A stretch of DNA of 64,000 nt from the NCBI RefSeq assembly GCF_002099425.1, contig NW_018344105.1, positions 2,668,501 through 2,732,500 on the forward strand. The letters are read 5' to 3'. This DNA is from Phascolarctos cinereus. Taxonomy: Eukaryota; Chordata; Mammalia; Diprotodontia; Phascolarctidae. The stretch's first letter is position 1. The number at the start of each line of letters is the position of its first letter. Below the pieces are notes generated by a model. It searched no databases and was not told the origin of the DNA. It saw only the letters and a list, made by a program, of their open reading frames with translations. Positions 51,305 through 62,603 of this stretch are shown here, in pieces. The translations under genes and the position numbers were made by a program.

Positions 51305-51530
51305 ACACCCTTCTTTTTCACTTGTCTCAGATGCTTACCAGCTATGTGACTTGGGCAAGTCAAAACATCTGTCTCTCTCAATTTCCTCAACTGTAAAATG
51401 GGGATAATAATAGCACTTTCTTCCCAGAATTGTGAAGATCATATGAAATAATATTTGTAAAGCACTTAGCATAGTACCTGCCCCACAGTAGGCACTTTAA
51501 AAAGGCTCATTTCCTTCCTTCCTTCCAGCA
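51305..51530 (+). mobile_element. MIR-related SINE inside the L1
   Basis: 'ccagctatgtgacttgggca', 'ctctcaatttcctcaactgt', 'aaaatggggataataatagc', 'atatttgtaaagcacttagc' and 'cacagtaggcactttaaaaa'. CCTTCCTTCCTTCC follows, as at 10123. Confidence 0.8.
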
Positions 51531-52935
51531 GACTGCTTTCCAGTTTAGCTAGCAAGTCTGCTGGAATGAAGAGTTCCTTCCAAAGTAGTTAATGTTCTTG
51601 AGTTAAAAAAACAAAACGAAACAAAACTAGACTGCCATAGTACTTGTTTTTAGGTCTTGCCTATTCCAGAGATGTACTTTTCCATTTTTTCTCCCAGTAT
51701 TATATCATTTTGTTAATTATTGCTTTGTATTGTCATTTGAGATGTGGTAGCTCCAATACCCACACCTTCCAACTTTTTATCATTATATTCCTTCATAAAT
51801 CATGCTTCATTTTTTATTCCTCCAAATGAATTATGTCATTATTTTCTCTAATTGCATAAAGTGTCCTTTTGGCAATTTGATTACTACAGCTGTAAATCAA
51901 TGGAGTAATTGAGACAATATTTTCAGAATCATTTTGGCATTGACCATTCACAACCATTGAAAGTCTCTCTGATTTAGGTCTTTTCTTTCTGTTAAAATTG
52001 TTTTCTGGGGTTGTTAGTTTCCAGCTATTTAATGCATTTTGTTGTTGTCTTAAATGGAATTTCTCTTCCTATCTCTTTCTCTGGAGTTTGTTAGTGAGAT
52101 GTAGAAAGGCTAATGACTCTTATAGGTTTATTGTGTATCTTGACATTTCACTGAAGCTATGAATTATTTTGATTAATTTTCAGTGATCCTCTAGGGTTCC
52201 CTAAATAAACGTCATATATTGCCTGAAAATAGAGATAATTTTACCTCTTCTTTGCTCATGATTATTTCCTCAATTTTAAATTTTTATTGTAATAACTAGC
52301 AGTTTTCTAGAAAATACTTTAATCAAATAAAAGTGGAGATAGTGAGCATTATTGCTTTACTATTCAACTTACTGAGAAAGTTTTCAGTATTTATTTCTCC
52401 ATTACAATTATTGCTAACTCTTGATTTTAAATAAATGTTTGTTCTCAGTAAACAAGTCTTTTTACTTCTATGCTTCTTGGTGTTTAGTGAACTCTCTTGT
52501 TAATAGCCTTTACTGCATGGTTGGCATAAGTTTATGATTATTTTTGTTATTAATGTGATTTATTATGTTTTTTGTTTTTCTGATTTTGCATCATCTTTGC
52601 ATTCTTGGTATAAACCTAACCAGCTCATGATGAATAAATTATCTAACCATATTGCCATAGTCTCTCTGCTAACAATATTGAATTCAATATTTTTGCATCA
52701 ATATTTATTAGTGATAACTGTCCACACAAGTTTTCTTTTCTACTTTATCTCTCTCCTGAGTTTGGGAGTAGAGACCATATAGTTTCATAAAAGAAATTTG
52801 GCAAGGTGTTATCTTTCTCTGTTATTTTGAACAGTTGATATAACATGCAGTTATTTGTTCTTTAAATGTTTGATGGAATTTATTTGTAAATCCTCCTAGA
52901 CTAGGAGTCTTTTCTTTGGTGTTCACTTATGGGTT

Positions 52936-52962
52936 GCTTGTTTTGTTTTGTTTTGTTTTTCT
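52936..52962. repeat. (TTTTG)n microsatellite
   Basis: Five tandem TTTTG-type units inside the L1. Confidence 0.85.
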
Positions 52963-53149
52963 TCTTTCTGAGGTCAAGTTATTTAGATTCTTTATTTTCT
53001 GTTTGTTGATCTGGATATTTCATTTTAAGAATATTTATCTATCTAATTAAAGGGTTTTTTTTGTTTTGTGGAGATATAACTGAGTAGTTTTGGATAATTT
53101 TATTTTTTCCCACATATTGTGTGTGTATGTGTGCTGTCGGGTTAGGGAG

Positions 53150-53395
53150 TGGGGGAGGCAGAGACCTGTAATTTCATTGGTATGGAGAACTCCCTGATAA
53201 AGTAATTACTTCTACCTATGCATATTAGTACCTTCCTGGCAATTTATAGTCTTAGAATGCTGCTTGGGTCATTGAGAGGTTAAGTGACTTGCACAGAGCC
53301 ATAAGCCAGTCTGTGTAAGAGGAAGACTTGAACCCAAGTTTTCCTGACTCCCAGGTCAGTTCTATATCTATTATACTGTGGCTGCCTTTCTACTG
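53150..53395 (-). mobile_element. CORE-SINE of MAR type inside the L1
   Basis: 'aatttcattggtatggagaa', 'ctccctgataaagtaattac', 'tttatagtcttagaatgctg', 'gagaggttaagtgacttgca' and 'ctatatctattatactgtgg'. It is the clearest copy of this family in the window. Confidence 0.8.
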
Positions 53396-54094
53396 TGAAG
53401 TTGTTCATTATACCCCTTCATTTTTTATTTCAACAATTAAGCTATCTTCTCTTTGTGTGTTATTTACTGGGTCAATAAATAGTCTTTGTATTCAGTTTTT
53501 AGCATCTTCTTTGATTTTCTAAATGTCTACTTTTGTGCTTGTTTTGGTATTATTAGTTTCTTGTTTTCTAGATACTTTCTAGCTACATGAAATTATTGGT
53601 TTTCTTTTTCCCTCTTTTGTTAATATAGGTATTCATATATATGGACTTTCTTTGAGGACTGTCTTCATTGTGTCCCTCACAATTTGGTATGTTGTTTCTT
53701 TGCTATTATTTTCTTGAATATAATTCTTTATTGTTTCTGTAATGTGTTCCTTGACCAACTCATTATTCAGGATAACATTATTTGGTCTCTCTGTGTCCTA
53801 TGTTCATATTTCCTTTATTGATTTCAATTTTTATTGCTTTGGTTTCAACTCTAATCTATTATAGTCTATGACATACATGTTAGTACTTCTGGCTTTTATG
53901 TGTATTTGAGTTCTTTATGCCATAGCACATGGTCAATTACTGTTAAGTGCCATGCAATACAGAAAAACACACATACGCCTTAAATTTCCCATTCTATGAC
54001 TGCCAAAGATCTCTCATATCCAGTTTTTTTTTTTTACATTCTGTTGAGATCTTTAATGTCTTTCCTGTTTATGTTTCTATATTTGTCTAAATCT

Positions 54095-54258
54095 TTTTTA
54101 CTCTTTATTTATTTATTTTTTTGGCTAGGCAATGGGGTTAAGTGACTTGCCCAGGGTCACACAGCTAGTAAGTGTTATGTGTCTGAGGCCGAAGTTGAAC
54201 TCAGGTCCTCCTGAATCCAGGGCCGGAGCTCTATCCACTGCACCACCTAGCTGCCCCC
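54095..54258 (-). mobile_element. Short marsupial SINE with 18-bp target-site duplication
   Basis: 'ggctaggcaatggggttaag', 'tgacttgcccagggtcacac', 'gaactcaggtcctcctgaat' and 'ccaccacctagctgcccc'. Flanked by the exact duplication CTATATTTGTCTAAATCT at 54077-54094 and 54259-54276. Full length and among the least diverged here. Confidence 0.95.
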
Positions 54259-54529
54259 CTATATTTGTCTAAATCTAAAAGAGGCAAATTAAAGTCACCA
54301 ATATCAGTCGCTGGGTCTTCTTATAATCATTTAGTTTTCCTTTAATACTTAGATGCTATGTCATTCAGTGCATAATGTTTAATATTGATATTTATTTATT
54401 ATCTATGATGCCTTTAAGCATAATATAACTTCCCTGTTTATTTCTTTTGACCAAATCTATTTTTATTCTTGCCTTTTATGAGATCTGCTTTTTTGGATTC
54501 AGATGAAGCACAATATATTCTATTACAAC

Positions 54530-55385
54530 CACTCATTTTAGCTCTGTGTAAATCTTTGCTCATTATTTTCCCCTACAAACATGGCCCCCTCTCCTTTGAA
54601 ATCCCCTATCTCTGTCAAGGGTACCTTCTAGTGTTCCAGGTTGCAGTTTACATGTTATTCTTAACTCCTTGCTCTCCTTTATCCCACATATCCAATCAAT
54701 TGCCAAGTCTTGTAATTTCTAGCTATATAACATCTCCCCTTCCCACTACTCATACGGCCAACACCTTAGTTCAGCCCTTACCATTGCTTGCCTGGACGAC
54801 TGTAATAGTCTCATAATTGATTTTCCTGCCTCAAGTGTCTCTACTCCAATTCATTGGCCATACAACCGCCAAAATGATTTTCCTTAAGTGCAAGTCTGGT
54901 CATGCCACTTCTCTACTCAATATACTCCAGTGGCCCCATATCGCCTCTAGGATCAGACATAAACGCTGGCACTTAAAGCCCTTCAAGATGTGGCCACAGC
55001 CTACCTTTTCCAGCCTCATTATACATTACTCTGCTTCCTGCACTCCACAGACCAGCCAGATTGTGACCTTTCTGTTGTTCCTCACATACAGCCCTGCCAT
55101 CTTCCATCTGCCTTTGCACTGGCCACCTCCACACCTCCTTCTTCACCTCTATCTCTTAGAATCCCCTCTTTCCTTCAAGACTCAGCTCAAGCACCACCTT
55201 CTACATGAAACTTCTCCTGACTAATGTCCTCCCTTCCTCCTTACCCAAACTCTCCAGTGTTGATTTCACATACATTTTGCATGTACTTATAGGTGAACAT
55301 GTTGTCTACCTCAATAGAATAGATGTTTCTTGAGCGCAAGAATCATTTTGTGTTTTGCTTTCTGATCTGTTTTCTGACTGATATA
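54530..55385 (+). mobile_element. L2 LINE, 3' part
   Basis: 'accattgcttgcctggacga', 'ctgtaatagtctcataattg', 'ccagtggccccatatcgcct', 'cttcaagatgtggccacagc', 'tttgcactggccacctccac', 'agactcagctcaagcaccac' and 'tcttgagcgcaagaatcatt'. The 115- and 135-codon frames (54469-54816, 54817-55224) are LINE-derived, not host genes. Confidence 0.8.
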
Positions 55386-56328
55386 TGTGAGGGAGGGATA
55401 AGCACTGGACTGCCTACATACACCATTGATATCCACACAAGGTGCCTAAATGAAGGTTCTTAGCACATTAAGTGGGTCTCCTGTGGCAGATTTAGGGGAG
55501 AACATGGACAAGTATCACAGAGGATAGGCAGGCAAGGATGGATTGTGAGCTGTGTCACTGGAGGGAGTCCCTGCCCACATTGATAATGTCACAGATGCAT
55601 AAAAATATGAAAGTGTGAATCTTTATGTTGTAATCATGTTTTTGCATGTAGTAAAATTGTTGAGTTTTGCTTTCTGATCCATTCTTCAACCTTTCTCCAT
55701 ATTATGAGCAAGTTCCTCTCATTCCCATTCCCAGTGATGATGATGAAGTTTGTTTTTCTCTCTGTCAGGTCTTCCCTCCCCTCCCCTCCCCTGTTAGCTC
55801 AGAGTCTTGTGTTGTATCATACCCCCCACCATCACCTACCCACATGCTTTTTATAATCAGCTCTATAAGTGTTTTACTTTTAAGTATTGTGTTTGTTTAA
55901 TTGTGGCAAACCCCTCCCTGACCCTCTATTCCAGACACTCTTCCTTTTTCTCTCTCCCTACTTACCCTATGGTACTTCTACTATAGTTTTTTATTTCCTT
56001 TCCCTTGCCTGGCCTAGGTAAGTTCTCTATAATGCATTGGCATAAGGTGAAATGCTGCCCATATATGTGCTATGGATTCTTTGCATTGAGATTGGTAGAA
56101 ACTTTTAAGTGGGGGGAGGGACCACTTGGACACCAATAAATAAAGGTAACTGACAGGGTGTCAGGGAAAGAATCCCCTTGGAGAAAGGTGTAGTCCAAGT
56201 GGTTTCTGCGTAGAAGCAGAGCAGTGGGTCTCCTACAGCATCTTAGCAGAAGCTCCTACTTCCCAGTTGTGGAGAATTAGCCCCTTTACCTTACTAGGCT
56301 AGGGGCCTGGAACACATAGGTCTTAGTT
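55386..56328. other. Unassigned, probably repeat-derived stretch
   Basis: 'agatttaggggagaacatgg', 'acaagtatcacagaggatag' and 'ggagggagtccctgcccaca' (55486-55580) look like an interspersed repeat I cannot name. 55640-56100 is pyrimidine- and AT-rich. No coding support. Confidence 0.3.
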
Positions 56329-56330
56329 CT

Positions 56331-56549
56331 TGTTGTTGTTCAGTCATTTCAGTTTCTTCGTGACCCTATACAGGGTTTTTGTGGCAAAGATACTAGAGTG
56401 AGAAAAAAAGAAAAAGATACCAGAGAGGTTTGCCACTTCCTTTTTCCAGTGGATTAAGGCAGAGGTTAAATGACTTGCCCAGGCCAGATTTGAACTCAGG
56501 TCTTCCTGACTCCAGGCCCAGTATTCTATCCACTGTGCCACTTAGGCAG
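56331..56549 (-). mobile_element. Long marsupial SINE, antisense
   Basis: 'tgttgttgttcagtcatttc', 'gggtttttgtggcaaagata', 'aggtttgccacttccttttt', 'aggttaaatgacttgcccag' and 'tatccactgtgccacttagg'. It carries a short duplicated 'agatacta/agatacca' segment in the middle (56389-56424). Confidence 0.85.
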
Positions 56550-56699
56550 TATTAAATGAGCAGAGCAGTGAAGAGTAGAGGCACAGCCTAATTATTCTCC
56601 AACTGAGCCAAATACTGCAACCTAGGAATGGTGGTAGAAGCCTTCACTTGTGGCTGTATTTAAGGCCAGTAAGAAGTTTGACTTGGGAAAAATAAGATG

Positions 56700-57300
56700 G
56701 AGTCACCAGTCTTGACAAGCTTGACACATGGCACAGTGCTGGCCTAAGTTTGAATCCTGGGTCTCTTCACTTATTTTCTCTGTATCTATGGAAAAGTCAT
56801 GTTACTTCTTAGGGCCTCAGTTTCCTCCTCTGTAAAATGAGAAAGTTGTATCTGATGACCTCTAAGGTCCATTCCAAGGACAGCTAGATGGCAGTGCGGT
56901 GGATAGAGCACTGCACCGAGAGTCAGAAAGACCTGAGTTCAAATCCAATCTCGTACACTTACTAGTTGCATGACACTGGGCAAGTCATTTCACCCTGTTG
57001 GCCTCAGTTTCCTCATCTATAAAATGAGTGGGAGAAAGAAATGTCAAAACAGTATCTTTGAAATGGGGTCATGAAGAGTTGGACCTGAAATGACTGAACA
57101 ATAACAAGGTTTATTCTAGTCCTAAATCTATAATTTTAGTAGTCAGGACTTCTGAATTCTAGTTCTGGTTCTGCCACTCACTACCAGTGTGAACTCAGGC
57201 GTATTACTTCTCTGGGTCTCAGTTTTCTCAGTTGTTAAACAAGAGGATTGGACAAGATCATCTATAAGGTTCCTTCCAGTTCTAATAGTCTATGATATTC
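56700..57300 (+). mobile_element. MIR pair, the first split by a SINE
   Basis: First copy: 56710-56876 ('gggcctcagtttcctcctct', 'gatgacctctaaggtccatt') continuing at 57109-57140 ('tagtcctaaatctataattt'). Second copy: 57145-57300 ('agttctggttctgccactca', 'tctgggtctcagttttctca', 'ggttccttccagttctaata'). Confidence 0.8.
56877..57105 (+). mobile_element. Long marsupial SINE inside MIR
   Basis: 'ggacagctagatggcagtgc', 'agacctgagttcaaatccaa', 'catgacactgggcaagtcat', 'gaaatggggtcatgaagagt' and 'gaaatgactgaacaataaca'. Imperfect target duplication AAGGTCCATTCCA (56864-56876) and AAGGTTTATTCTA (57106-57118). Part of the 3' module is deleted. Confidence 0.85.
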
Positions 57301-57369
57301 ACAACTTGAAATAGGTAAAAATAAATTGGATTCTGCTTATTAAAGACAAGTCTATTTAGGGACAAAAAT

Positions 57370-57970
57370 CAAACTGTATACATAAATAAAAGTGCAATGG
57401 TTATGTCAAAGCATAGCTGAAAAATATCTTGGGGTCATAGAGGTCCACAAGTTGAACATGCCAGTAATGGAATGCTGTATGGACAAAATAGTGAACATGA
57501 TCCTAGCATTTATTAATAGCATGAAGGGGCCGAGAGATAATCCTCTTTACTATACTAAGCATTGATTAGGCTGCCTTCAGAATACAGTTTTGAATAAAAT
57601 ATCCAGTTTTTGCATCTATGGCTTAAGGGAGATAAGGAGTACTTGAAAGGAGGACCAGAGGAAACTAGCCAGAATTATTCATTTGAAAGGCATTGTGTCT
57701 ATGAAAGAAGTCTGGGAGACTTGGGAACATTTATTCTGGACTGTTTGCTTACCAACAGGCTTCAAATAGTTGAAGAGATATCATATTAGGTGGGCGTAGG
57801 GGGAGTGGGGGCAGGGTGGCCAGCTGTTCACCAAAGTCAAATGGAGAGAAAATAAATGTGCTTTAATTACAGCAGGAGAAAGGAGAGAGAAACTTCTCAA
57901 CTCTCTGATATGCTGAGGTACTCAAATATGCTATGAGTAAAGATGTTATTTTCTTCCCTAGAGTTCTCTA
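57370..57970 (+). mobile_element. CR1/L3-type LINE, 3' part, sense
   Basis: 'catagaggtccacaagttga', 'acatgccagtaatggaatgc', 'aatagcatgaaggggccgag', 'gattaggctgccttcagaat', 'gaccagaggaaactagccag' and 'tggactgtttgcttaccaac..ttcaaatagttgaagagat' follow the CR1 3' order. Heavily degraded. Confidence 0.65.
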
Positions 57971-58029
57971 AGAATAGGACAGACAAATATCTCTAGGAAA
58001 TAATTTCAGTGTCGGTGGGCCAACATGGC

Positions 58030-58185
58030 AGGCATGGTAGAAAGAACACTGGATGTGGAATCAGAAGATTTTGGTGAGAGTCCTGGCTCTGCCACTTACT
58101 AGCTGTGTGACTTCAGGCAATCTCTGAGGCTCAGTTTCCCCCCCTCTGTCAAAAAGGAAGAGTTTACTTGCACTGTGCTTCCCAG
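58030..58185 (+). mobile_element. MIR
   Basis: 'ggcatggtagaaagaacact', 'ggatgtggaatcagaagatt', 'gccacttactagctgtgtga' and 'gaggctcagtttccccccct'. Confidence 0.8.
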
Positions 58186-58829
58186 GGCTGTTATGGGGCT
58201 CTGTAGCTGATGACAAGCTGTAGCAATGGGAGTGGCAGTTTGTGAGGCCCTTCTTGGGAGCTCCTTGGCAGCTCTGGGCTTCTGGGAAAGCAGTTGCCTT
58301 ATCCTTGAGGTATTCAAAGTTTAAAAGATAGGATTTTGCTACAAACCATCAATTTTGCTTCCAATTATAATTTTGATAGTGTTTGCCCTCTGGGGGTGCA
58401 TCTTCCCCAATCAGTTTTGAAGACTTTGTTAAGATTTCCCAGATGTCTTCTACATTTGCAAATATTTGACACCAATGTTTTTCAAGTCTTCATCGAGCCT
58501 CCACATTTGTCATTTGTTTACCCAGCCCTTCTAGACATATTTCCAGTCAAGGAAAATGGAGTGTTTGTGCAACTATTCTCTAGCCAGTTGTCCAATATGG
58601 TTAGCCTTATTTGGTTTAGCTTCTGCTCTCTGCTGCCTCATGAACGATGCAGATGTTTCTGATAATTGACTAAAATTAAGAGTAGGCTGGAAAACTGTCA
58701 GAAGCAGCCAGTTCTTACTCTTGATCAACAGGAGTTCTCCAAAGTTAAACTTATTTCAACTGATTAAATATTGGGGGAAGAAAAATGAGTGGGAGCTCTT
58801 ACAAGTGGGCAGCAGGGGATGATGGCAGG
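58186..58829. other. Unassigned stretch
   Basis: A 108-codon plus frame (58336-58662) has no recognisable domain. No repeat family identified; composition is AT-moderate. Confidence 0.35.
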
Positions 58830-58974
58830 CATACTGGGCTGGGAATTAGGAGATGTGGCTTCTGTCATTGACTCTGCCACCAACTGTCTATGTGACTTTG
58901 GCCAAGTCTCTTTACCCTGCTGGACCTTAGTTTTCTCCTCTGTTAAATGAGAGAGATTAATGAGATGATCTCTA
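58830..58974 (+). mobile_element. MIR
   Basis: 'tgggctgggaattaggagat', 'tatgtgactttggccaagtc', 'tggaccttagttttctcctc' and 'gatgatctctatgaattaca'. Confidence 0.75.
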
Positions 58975-59520
58975 TGAATTACAGACAGAAGGCAGAACTG
59001 TTCAATTTTTATTATGCTTCTGTTTCCTCTGCAAAGGAAAAACGACCTTTGGAATTAGAAGATAACAAAGATGGGGATGGGGAGTTGATAGTCAACATTT
59101 GTAGGGAGAGAGGAAAAGGAGCTGTCCTTGATAAGGTCAAGTCACCAGGCCCCAATAAACTAGATCCCAGGGTACCCAAAGAACAAGCAAATGGAATTGC
59201 TGAGACATTGCTAGTGATCTCTGATATATTGCAGAGAATGGTGGAGGAAGTGCAAGAATAAAGAGAGGTAAATCGTGCCCCAATCTTTTTAAGACGATAG
59301 AGTCTGCAAACTATAGGTCAATGAGCTTGACTTGGAGTCCCTGCAAATTTTTAGAACACATCATTAAAAGAATGGTTTAGTGTTTGGTTTGATTTTTTCC
59401 TCTAAATCTATGATCCTATCATCTAGAAAGGGAGCCAGTTTGACTTCATGTACAAGCACACTCTTCAGCAGGATACAAGGATAGTCTTGAAGCAGCAGAA
59501 GCCCAGTTGGAAATGAGAAT
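58975..59520 (+). pseudogene. CR1-type LINE reverse-transcriptase N-terminal remnant
   Basis: The 58947-59261 frame reads KAELFNFYYASVSS and then VKSPGPNKLDPRVPKE (59136-59183). These match the CR1-family blocks 'KAEVFNEFFASVF' and 'KSPGPDGLHPRVLKEL'. Later, in other frames, NYRSMSLT-like (59310-59335) and QFDFM-like (59438-59452) words follow the RT order. A stop at 59259-59261 and frame changes make it dead. Confidence 0.8.
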
Positions 59521-59873
59521 ACATAAATTTAGTGCAGACCCAGTCAGCGTGGTTACATGACTTCCTTCGTTAGCATGTAGGGCAGCATATGAGTAGGAAC
59601 AGAGAGGTATTTGGCAGGGACAATCCAGTGTTGTCCATGAGAGGCCAAGGGGACATGGGTTCTAGAGCAGAGGACAACATAACTAGTTAATTATAGGATC
59701 TAGATTGTCAAGGGAGGCTAGTGTTTCATAGATGGAGTTCTCATTCACATATGCATTGGTCTAACTGTCCTCTGGAATCCCTTCCCACTCTGAAATTATG
59801 ACCATTCCAGTTCTAAAACCTTCTGATTAAAGAGATCTTCTTCTAGAGGCATGTTAGAGCTACTTTTCCTGTC
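59521..59873. other. Unassigned interval
   Basis: Weak MIR-tail words near 59770-59820 ('ggaatcccttcccactctga'). Nothing else recognised. Confidence 0.3.
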
Positions 59874-60121
59874 ACTGTTCTTATTCAGTCATTTCTGACT
59901 CTTCATGACCACATGGACCATAGCATGCCAGTACTGTCCAATGGGTTTTCTTGGCAAAGATACTGGAGTGCTTTGCCATTTTCCCTCTCCAGTGGATTAG
60001 GGCAAACAAAGGTTAAGTGACTTGCCCAAGATCACACAACTAGTAAGTGTCTGAGGTCACATTTGAACCCAGGTCTTCCTGACTCCAGGCCCAATGCTCT
60101 ATCCACTGAGCTACCTAGCTG
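59874..60121 (-). mobile_element. Long marsupial SINE, antisense
   Basis: 'ctgttcttattcagtcattt', 'gggttttcttggcaaagata', 'ctggagtgctttgccatttt', 'aggttaagtgacttgcccaa', 'catttgaacccaggtcttcc' and 'ctgagctacctagctg'. Full length. Confidence 0.9.
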
Positions 60122-61126
60122 TATATAAATAAGGACACCAAGGCAGTGTCTTTAAACACCCCAAAAAACTGAAAATTTCAGTCAATTCTGGGGGTGAAAA
60201 GTCGATCAAAAATTGTTTTGCATGTTTTGCCAGATCAACTAGCTGGTTGACTGAATGTTTCAATCAGTTACTTTAGTATTTTGTTGAAAAAATGGAGAAC
60301 TAGAACAATTAGCCAGAGTGGGGAAAGGAAGGCATGGGAGGGGAGGAGAGGGAAGAGAAGGGGAGGGAAAGGAAGGGAAGAAGAATCTAGTTTGGTCTCA
60401 ATTATCATACCTATATACTTCAAACAAAAACATTTTGAGGCCTCATTTATCCAGAAAACTGTGGAGTACAAGTCAGAAAGCACTGAAATGTACAATGAAC
60501 TGTTTCCTGCTATGAAAAGCACTGGTCAAAGGTAAATAGGGATGTTAAGATTGTGCTTGTGAGTCCAAGCAGACAAAGCAGACAAAATAGAGATTCTGGT
60601 CATGACCTTGAAAGCTACTGGTGGTATTGTCCCATTATCTAGCAACATGGAGAAAGGAGGCATGAAGCTTAAAAGGTGACGAATCAACTCCTATGGAGCA
60701 TAGTAAAAAGCAATTTTAAAAGCTGATGGTTGAATGATTAGAGGATATTTTCTGCACTACCAAAATGTGCATTACTCCCACAGTCATTACTTGAAACTAC
60801 AAGTAGAAATGAGGCAACAAAAGTGCCTTTATTGCTCAACAATGTTATAGAGCAATAGAAAGCGTAGCATAATTAATTTATCTACATTAATTAGCAACGT
60901 CAGGGAAGCAAATCGACCAAGAGAATGTGGCAGCAGAATAATACTGTAGATTTAATGAATCTAGAGTTTGCGAAACCAAGGCTGCGGAGAGATCCGAAGT
61001 AGCTGATCAGAAGGCAGTTTTCTGTACTGCTTGATCCCTTCTTGAAGGGCAGATCAGTCAATTATGGTCAATGGAATTATTGGGCAGTTAGGCTCTAACA
61101 AGACTCCCCCTCCTCTTAGCAACATC
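60122..61126. other. Repeat-poor, gene-free stretch with a purine tract
   Basis: 60318-60385 is a G/A tract; the frames across it are low complexity. 60720-61010 is AT-rich with 'agcgtagcataattaattta' and 'ctacattaattagcaacgtc' (TAATTAATT, TTAATTAG), a possible CNE. No coding support. Confidence 0.35.
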
Positions 61127-61141
61127 AAAACTGTCCACTGG

Positions 61142-61298
61142 GGGCAGCTAGGTGGCACAGTGGATACAGCACCGGCCCTGGATTCAGGAGGACCTGAGTT
61201 CAAATCCGGCTTCAGACACATAACACTCACTAGCTGTGTGACCCTGGGCAAGTCACTTAACCCCATTGCCTAGCCAGAAAAACCAAAACCAAAAAACA
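61142..61298 (+). mobile_element. Short marsupial SINE, youngest-looking copy
   Basis: Complete: 'gggcagctaggtggcacagt', 'accggccctggattcaggag', 'gacctgagttcaaatccggc', 'ctagctgtgtgaccctgggc', 'cttaaccccattgcctagcc' and a CAAAA-rich tail. Target duplication ACTGTCCACTGG at 61130-61141 and 61303-61314. The internal tRNA-like B-box (GTTCAAATCC) is intact. Confidence 0.95.
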
Positions 61299-61324
61299 AA
61301 AAACTGTCCACTGGTGGCATGGAG

Positions 61325-61500
61325 CAGTAGAAAAAACACTGGATTGCAAGTCAAGAGACCTGCCTTCTAATCTAAGCTCTCCTACTAATTAGTTGTATGA
61401 TCTTTGGTAGGTCACTTCCCTACTCTGGGTTTAACTACAAACTTAAGAAATAGGACTAAATGTTCTCTAAGGTGCCTTCCACCTCCACCATTCAGTCTGA
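61325..61500 (+). mobile_element. MIR
   Basis: 'cagtagaaaaaacactggat', 'tgcaagtcaagagacctgcc', 'ggtaggtcacttccctactc' and 'tctctaaggtgccttccacc'. Confidence 0.75.
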
Positions 61501-62182
61501 GTCAGTATGAAGTTGTGTTTCAACAAAAGCAAGCATATTTGGAGGCATAAATTGAGTAGCTCACATACTGATATTCAAATGGCTCTGTGATCTCATCAGT
61601 GTGGGCATTACCTCTAAAGGTACAGATCAGAAGCTGTGCCTGTCTTCTCATCCTGGGCCACTCTAGTCCATTTCCTCCCAGAATTCCTTCATATATGGCT
61701 CACCCAATGTATTGGGGCCTTTCACCAGATCTCTTGCTAATGCTGAATTATTATCCATCCATTTTCCCTTGCCCTAGCCCCACCTTCTTTCCTAGTTATT
61801 AATGTTTGTGATAATATTTTTTTAATCTTTACTTCTCTTGGGCTATTCTTAATTAATAATGTGTTGCAACCTATTCACAACTACAATGAACCTCTGCAAT
61901 GCCCTTTGAGTGACACCCAGCTGCAATTCTTCAGACTATGACATTCCATCAGTCTAAGCCATACTGAAGCACTAGAAGAATTTGGATAAGACTTATGATT
62001 TCATTGGTATAGGGAACTCACAGTAAGGATCCTCCCTTTAATAATAGATTGATAACCCAACTCTAACATACGGTCTTAGAGAGGTGCCTGGAAGAATATT
62101 AGTGTTTAAAAAAATAGGGTCTTTTTGTTTGGACCATATGGCTTTCAGGCAATCCAGCCTGATCTCCTCTTATTCAGTTTTG
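61501..62182. other. Gene-free stretch with a MAR-type SINE remnant
   Basis: 61995-62090 matches the reversed MAR-type 3' part ('gatttcattggtatagggaa', 'acggtcttagagaggtgcct'). The rest is unassigned, with a 71-codon frame lacking a domain. Confidence 0.5.
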
Positions 62183-62209
62183 GTAAGTAAGTAAGTAAGT
62201 AAGTAAGTA
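62183..62209. repeat. (GTAA)n microsatellite
   Basis: Six to seven tandem GTAA units. Confidence 0.95.
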
Positions 62210-62490
62210 CTTCTGATAAGTAAAACAACTTACTGTGTCTATCAAAGACATATATACTCATGGACCAGTTCTATCAGTTATCCATCCAACTGGATAGTGT
62301 GGAAAAGCATGATACTGTGCTGAATTCATAGGCCCTGGAGTATTGTAGAGCTTACTAAATAAGATTAATAATCACTCAAATGAATTTAGCCTAGCTATCT
62401 TTGTGGGGAAAAAATCAAGTCTATAAAGAATTCTTATTGTTCAGACCATGATATACAGTTGAATGGCAACCCACAGAGCTGGTTCATCAG

Positions 62491-62543
62491 AATATATGTA
62501 TATGTAGGTACATATATATTATATATACATATACATACATATA

Positions 62544-62602
<59 letters not shown>

Positions 62603-62603
62603 G
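62491..62603. repeat. (TA)n/(TG)n compound microsatellite
   Basis: AT-rich run with a central (TG)n block at about 62544-62564 and (TA)n on both sides. The 66-codon Y/I-rich frame here is repeat translation. Confidence 0.95.

Larger units (their letters stand above)
50340..54500 (-). mobile_element. Long antisense L1 LINE (most of ORF2)
   Basis: Runs from the ORF2 C-terminus at the left ('agccactccccaattgttgg', 'tttgctaacttgattggtgt', 'gaggtgatacc') through the RT region ('tttggattactacagctgta'-like at 51875-51900) to the endonuclease region at the right ('gttgagatctttaatgtctt', 'tttaatacttagatgctatg', 'tatgatgcctttaagcataa'). No long frame survives. It is interrupted at 51305-51530, 53150-53395 and 54095-54258. 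The 3' UTR and 5' end were not recognised. Confidence 0.8.

Noticed and set aside
54469-55224. Two adjacent plus frames (115 and 135 codons) as a host gene
   Set aside because: The sequence matches the L2 3' region with its usual 3' UTR blocks.
61142-61210. tRNA gene suggested by the GTTCAAATCC B-box
   Set aside because: It is the tRNA-derived head of a SINE, followed by SINE body and tail. The same holds for all other GTTCAAATCC matches in the window.
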